Positions 60,694 to 64,000 of a stretch of 64,000 bases of DNA are shown one piece after another. The position numbers and the translations under genes were made by a program. Source of the DNA: Hymenobacter properus (GTDB taxonomy: Bacteria > Bacteroidota > Bacteroidia > Cytophagales > Hymenobacteraceae); assembly GCF_015694735.1 (NCBI RefSeq), contig NZ_JADQDP010000001.1:930001-994000 (forward strand), given 5' to 3'. Every line of letters begins with the position of its first letter. Positions within the stretch are counted from its first letter, which is position 1. The notes below the pieces were generated by a model, which saw only the letters and a list, made by a program, of their open reading frames with translations, did not search any database and had not been told where the DNA came from.

Positions 60694-61557
60694 ATGGAAG
60701 ACCAATTTAAACGCCTTGTCGGGCAGGTTGCCCGAGCGCTGAATCTTTCAGCCGAAACCGTTGCCGATTACGCTGAATCGGATGAAGCCATCAAAGGCTT
60801 GTCGAAAGCATTCAAAGACAACCGCGAAACCTTGGACACGGCCGGCTACCAGCGGGCCGAGGGCAAGATTAAGCAGGACGTAGAGAAAGCCCTCAAAGCG
60901 CGCGGCGTAGAAGCCCCGTCCTTCGACAAGCTCACCGATGCCTTAGACCAGCTCGAAACCACCGCAGCCAGCAAAGGCGGCGGCACGCTTTCCGACGAAG
61001 ACGTTCTGAAGCACCCCGCCGTGAAGCGGGCGCTCACAGAGGCCGAAAACGAGAAGATGCGCGCCGTAGATGCCGCCAAAAAGGAAGGCGATGAAGAACT
61101 GAGCCAGAAGCGCGCTGCCTTCCTCAAAGAGCAGCAGGATGCCCAGGTAGAGCAGAAAGCCCGCGCAATCATTGCCGAGTTGAACCCCAACCTGAACCCC
61201 GACAGCGCCAAGGCCCAGCGGCAAATTGCCCGCCTGGTGGCCGACATCAAAAACGGCCACTACAAGCAGGAAGCCGACGGCACGCTCACCCCCATTGATG
61301 CCGAGGGCAAGTACCTCGACAACGGCGCGGGTGGCAGCAAGTCGTTTGCCGAGCATGTGCGCGAGGTGGTGACGAGCGAATACGATTTGCCCGCAGCCGA
61401 GAAGCGCGACCATGTGCCTACTGGCACCCCGGCCGCCGCCAAAGCCACGGGCATCAAAACCAAAGAGGAATTTGACGAGGCCTACGTGAAGAACATGGCC
61501 GACCCCAAAGCCCTCGAAAAGTTGGAGGCTGACTACCCCGACTTCGCCAAACAATAA
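60694..61557 (+). CDS. Capsid scaffolding protein
   Basis: 287 residues, largely helical and charged, with a coiled-coil middle (TEAENEKMRAVDAAKKEGDEELSQKRAAFLKEQQDAQVEQKARA). It lies directly before the major capsid gene with matching size. No protease motif is visible. It should form the internal core on which the capsid assembles. The family resembles the GP20 type of Gram-positive phages, without a firm match. Confidence 0.85.
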   Translation: MEDQFKRLVGQVARALNLSAETVADYAESDEAIKGLSKAFKDNRETLDTAGYQRAEGKIKQDVEKALKARGVEAPSFDKLTDALDQLETTAASKGGGTLSDEDVLKHPAVKRALTEAENEKMRAVDAAKKEGDEELSQKRAAFLKEQQDAQVEQKARAIIAELNPNLNPDSAKAQRQIARLVADIKNGHYKQEADGTLTPIDAEGKYLDNGAGGSKSFAEHVREVVTSEYDLPAAEKRDHVPTGTPAAAKATGIKTKEEFDEAYVKNMADPKALEKLEADYPDFAKQ

Positions 61558-61595
61558 CCGCTGCCCAGCCGGGCGGCACTTCCCCTTAACTTCCA

Positions 61596-62687
61596 ATGGC
61601 AGCAACCGCCGGCGTTTTTACGCCCTCCACCCTGGCCACCATCGTGCGCGCCAGCAACGACATCTTCAAAAACACGCCCGACCTGTACGCTCCGAAAACG
61701 GAGGTGCTGAACGAAATCGTGAAGATGCAAACCGCCAACGTGACCCCGGTCACGGGCTCGGCCATCAACAAGGTCAAGGTGGCCTGGCAAGACAGCTCGG
61801 CCATCGTGGCCGGCTCCTGCGCCCCCGCCTGCGACCTTGACGGCCCCGAAACTGGCACCGACGGCGTGGAAATGACGCTGAACTACTGCAGCCACACCAG
61901 CTTCAAGAAAGAGGTGATTGTGGGCGACAACCCCTACGGCCTGTATCAGAACGGCGTGATTGGCTATGCTCAGTCGGTGGCCCAGGACATCATGCGTGCC
62001 AAGCAGGTGATTCAGGAAGATGCCGCGTTGAAGATGCTGGCCAAGCTGGCCACCTTCGCCGGCGTGAATGCCGATACCACCGGCCAATACGGCGCCACGG
62101 TAACGGGCACCAACACGACCATCCCCGCCGCCAACTGGAACGAGGGCCTGTTTCCCTTCCTGCAAATGGAGGCGCAGATTAACCGCATGGTGCGCCCCTA
62201 CATTCTGGATGGCGTGCAAAACGGCCTGTACCTGCGCCGCCTCAACGCCATCCCGAACGCGCTGAACGACTCGCAGCGCGACCAGCAGGCCAAGTTCAAT
62301 CTGATTGAGGCCGTGTTCGACTACTTCACCTTCGCCGCCGCCGGTCTGGTGAACACCGACTTCGTGGTAGACGGCACGGCCGTGGCTTTCGCAGCCCGGA
62401 ACCAGTACGCCGTGGGCGCCGTGGAATCGCCCCAGGCCGACCACACGGTATTTGCCATCCCCGGCGCCATCAGCCAGGGCATGGACGGTCAGAACGTGGG
62501 CACGAGCCTGTTCAACATCGACGTGGAAGTACAGCGCAAGTGCGAAACCGTAACCCGCGCCGGCCGCACGGTAAAGCGCTGGTTCGACGTGTACGACTTC
62601 ACGCTGCCTTACTTCGACCTGCTACACGACCCCTACCGTTTGGGCGGCAGCACGAACACGGGCGTGCTGAAGGTGACCAAGGTATAA
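61596..62687 (+). CDS. Major capsid protein
   Basis: 363 residues. It starts TAGVFTPSTLATIVRASNDI and has phrases such as PTGSAINKVKVAW-like strands and long regions ending KRWFDVYDFTLPYFDLLHDPYR. It is the most expressed-looking structural gene (strong codon bias) and stands in the portal-scaffold-capsid order. A HK97 fold is likely but not provable by eye. A terminator follows at 62708. Confidence 0.88.
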   Translation: MAATAGVFTPSTLATIVRASNDIFKNTPDLYAPKTEVLNEIVKMQTANVTPVTGSAINKVKVAWQDSSAIVAGSCAPACDLDGPETGTDGVEMTLNYCSHTSFKKEVIVGDNPYGLYQNGVIGYAQSVAQDIMRAKQVIQEDAALKMLAKLATFAGVNADTTGQYGATVTGTNTTIPAANWNEGLFPFLQMEAQINRMVRPYILDGVQNGLYLRRLNAIPNALNDSQRDQQAKFNLIEAVFDYFTFAAAGLVNTDFVVDGTAVAFAARNQYAVGAVESPQADHTVFAIPGAISQGMDGQNVGTSLFNIDVEVQRKCETVTRAGRTVKRWFDVYDFTLPYFDLLHDPYRLGGSTNTGVLKVTKV

Positions 62688-62707
62688 TTACCCATCCGCT
62701 CTGCTAC

Positions 62708-62740
62708 GAAAGCCCCGGCCCGCAATGGCTGGGGCTTTTT
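62708..62740 (+). terminator. Terminator after the major capsid gene
   Basis: Stem GAAAGCCCCGGCC/GGCTGGGGCTTTTT, near-identical in style to that at 55775 and again followed by the promoter-like block. Confidence 0.9.
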
Positions 62741-62748
62741 GCGTCTGG

Positions 62749-62781
62749 TTTCCGGCCGGGCGCCTTCCCAGCGGTATTTCG
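62749..62781 (+). promoter_or_regulatory. Candidate late phage promoter, copy 2
   Basis: TTTCCGGCCGGGC followed, at the same 26-base distance as copy 1, by TATTTCG, 4 bases before the ATG at 62786 (short or no leader). Confidence 0.55.
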
Positions 62782-62785
62782 TAGC

Positions 62786-63817
62786 ATGCCAACCGAGCCG
62801 CTGAACTGCCTTGAATCCCTGGTGGGCCTTGCGCCTGCCGCGCTGCCCTGCTTCCCCCTGCCCAGCGGCGACACCGACTGGATTACCGCCAGCAGCCGCG
62901 CGGGCTCGGCCGGCGGGGCGGTGTACGTGAGCCAGCTGGCCGGCCTGAACTTTCAGCCCGCCAAAGCTGACCCCCCCACCGACGTGTACGACCGGCTGGG
63001 CAAGGCCCGCAACAGCGCGGCGGCTTACGTCCGGACGGCCATTCAGCAGGCCCGCGGCTACGGCTTCGGAGCCGCCCTGTTCAGCGCCAGCGGCCAACTG
63101 GGCAAGGCCGGCAACGGCAGCGTGTACCAAGGCGCAGCAGCCCTCACGCTCACCACGAACTACGTGGAGGGCGGCGGCTACAAGGTGACGGCCCTGGCGC
63201 TGCAAACGACCGTTACCGTGGCCGACGTGGCCATTCAGCTCGACGGTGTAACGGTGGCCACCATCACCACGAACGCCCCGCTGCAATCCATCACGCCCTT
63301 CGTCATTCCCTTCGACGGCGCTGTGCACCAGCTCGTGCCGGTGGGCCTGCCCGACGGCGTGCGCCCGCTGACCGGCCAGCTGTTCTGTACCACCGGCTGC
63401 AACAGCATGGGCCCCGGCACTTTCGGCGGCTCCGTGGCCCGCGGGCTCTCCGGCGTCACCAGCAGCACCCCCAACGCGGGCTTTTTGCTGCGGGTGCAGG
63501 AGGTGTGCACGGCCGAAGACGACGTGCTCTGCTACGCGACGACGGCTAGTGCGGAGCTGGCCGATTCGCTGGCCCGGGCCGTGCAGGCCATGGCTGGCTA
63601 CTACTTCCTGATGGATTTGTTCAGCCAGGCCAACTACTCGCGCTACACGCTGCTCGACCAGAAGCAGATGGACTACCTGGCCAACACACAGTTCAAGCCC
63701 TACGCCGACCAGATGATTGCCTGGCTCTCCCAGCCCCAGGGCCTGGGTCGGCTGAAGCACCCCTGCTACACCTGCCAGCCCAACCCCTACGGCCCGCGCC
63801 TGGCCAAAACCGCCTAA
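62786..63817 (+). CDS. Phage structural-like protein, unknown
   Basis: 343 residues from ATG 62786. The middle (about 110-190) is beta-rich (ALTLTTNYVEGGGYKVTALALQTTVTVADVAIQLDG), the C-terminal part helical with QMDYLANTQFKPYADQMIAW. By position after the capsid it is probably a head-completion or tail-linked protein, but no family was recognised. A longer frame from 62540 overlaps the capsid gene and is rejected. Confidence 0.72.
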   Translation: MPTEPLNCLESLVGLAPAALPCFPLPSGDTDWITASSRAGSAGGAVYVSQLAGLNFQPAKADPPTDVYDRLGKARNSAAAYVRTAIQQARGYGFGAALFSASGQLGKAGNGSVYQGAAALTLTTNYVEGGGYKVTALALQTTVTVADVAIQLDGVTVATITTNAPLQSITPFVIPFDGAVHQLVPVGLPDGVRPLTGQLFCTTGCNSMGPGTFGGSVARGLSGVTSSTPNAGFLLRVQEVCTAEDDVLCYATTASAELADSLARAVQAMAGYYFLMDLFSQANYSRYTLLDQKQMDYLANTQFKPYADQMIAWLSQPQGLGRLKHPCYTCQPNPYGPRLAKTA

Positions 63818-64000
63818 TGGAAACGCTGCCCCAAAAGCTCGCCCGCACCAAGGAAGCGGTGCTGCAGGCCGGCCCCCGGCTGGCGCTGCTCTACGCCACG
63901 ACCGTGCTGGCGTTGGTGACCTTGCGCATTCAGTCGCAGGGCCTGACGGGCAAGCACTACAGCCCGACGCTGATTCCGACCTTTTTCTTTGGCAAAGAGG
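63817..64000 (+). CDS. Phage protein, 5' part only (runs off the window)
   Basis: ATG 63817 overlaps the previous stop (TAATG). 61 codons are visible: ETLPQKLARTKEAVLQAG, then a possible membrane or hydrophobic segment (PRLALLYATTVLALVTL). The remainder is outside. Not identifiable. Confidence 0.6.
   Translation, partial: METLPQKLARTKEAVLQAGPRLALLYATTVLALVTLRIQSQGLTGKHYSPTLIPTFFFGKE

Larger units (their letters stand above)
35589..64000. mobile_element. Prophage (left part; right end outside the window)
   Basis: Integrase, repressor, divergent switch, early replication genes, terminases, portal, scaffold and capsid in standard temperate-phage order. The left boundary lies between 35291 and 35588; I could not identify an attL core because the right end is not visible. 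The lysogeny genes run on the minus strand and all others on the plus strand. Confidence 0.95.

Overview
The window looks like a high-GC Bacteroidetes chromosome, most likely Hymenobacter or a close relative in the Hymenobacteraceae. The grounds are -7 promoter boxes of the TAnnTTTG type, signal-peptide and lipoprotein genes of Bacteroidetes style, and dispersed palindromic repeats of a kind I associate with Hymenobacter. No database was searched, so the genus is an inference. The first 35 kb is host chromosome. From about 35.5 kb to the right edge lies a prophage that runs off the window.

Host part. 1-5.3 kb: a six-PAS hybrid sensor kinase (cut by the left edge) divergent from a HAMP/PAS histidine kinase. 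5.7-17 kb: a large AsmA-like protein, a CocE/NonD-type secreted hydrolase, small secreted proteins, a HAD phosphatase-like protein, a lipoprotein, a Prc/Tsp-type processing protease, DNA polymerase IV and an odd tRNA-like gene with its own terminator. 17.7-20.6 kb: an SGNH hydrolase, an sce7726-like protein and an MFS transporter. 20.9-28.1 kb: seven co-directional genes (CDP-glycerol-transferase-like enzyme, SpsF-like cytidylyltransferase, split transketolase, class III aminotransferase, SDR, NeuB-like synthase). Together they read as a pathway that makes, CTP-activates and transfers an unusual 2-keto-3-deoxy sugar acid. 28.3-35.3 kb: a sterol-desaturase-family protein coupled to an SMR transporter, then mostly small hypothetical genes, with a RibD/DHFR-like reductase and an Arr-type rifampin ADP-ribosyltransferase.

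Prophage. The minus-strand lysogeny block holds a tyrosine integrase, a lipoprotein with a PBCV basic-adaptor-like tail and a self-cleaving S24 repressor. A divergent switch region follows. Then comes a long, tightly packed plus-strand early operon: small unknowns, an SSB-like protein with an acidic tip, an HNH endonuclease, two DNA methyltransferases, a DEDDh exonuclease, an SF2 helicase, a VirE_N-type primase-helicase and a VRR-NUC nuclease. An AT-rich, repeat-bearing segment just after the primase-helicase is a candidate replication origin. The late region follows: small and large terminase, portal, head morphogenesis protein, scaffold, major capsid protein and a further structural gene. 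Stacked terminator-plus-promoter cassettes punctuate it.

Seven dispersed palindromes occur only in the host part and none in the prophage, which fits later arrival of the phage. Most intriguing: the sugar-acid cluster, a second conserved-looking reading frame of 293 codons inside the cytosine methyltransferase gene, the tRNA-like gene with a pyrimidine at position 37, and the punctuation cassettes and candidate small RNA in the late phage region.
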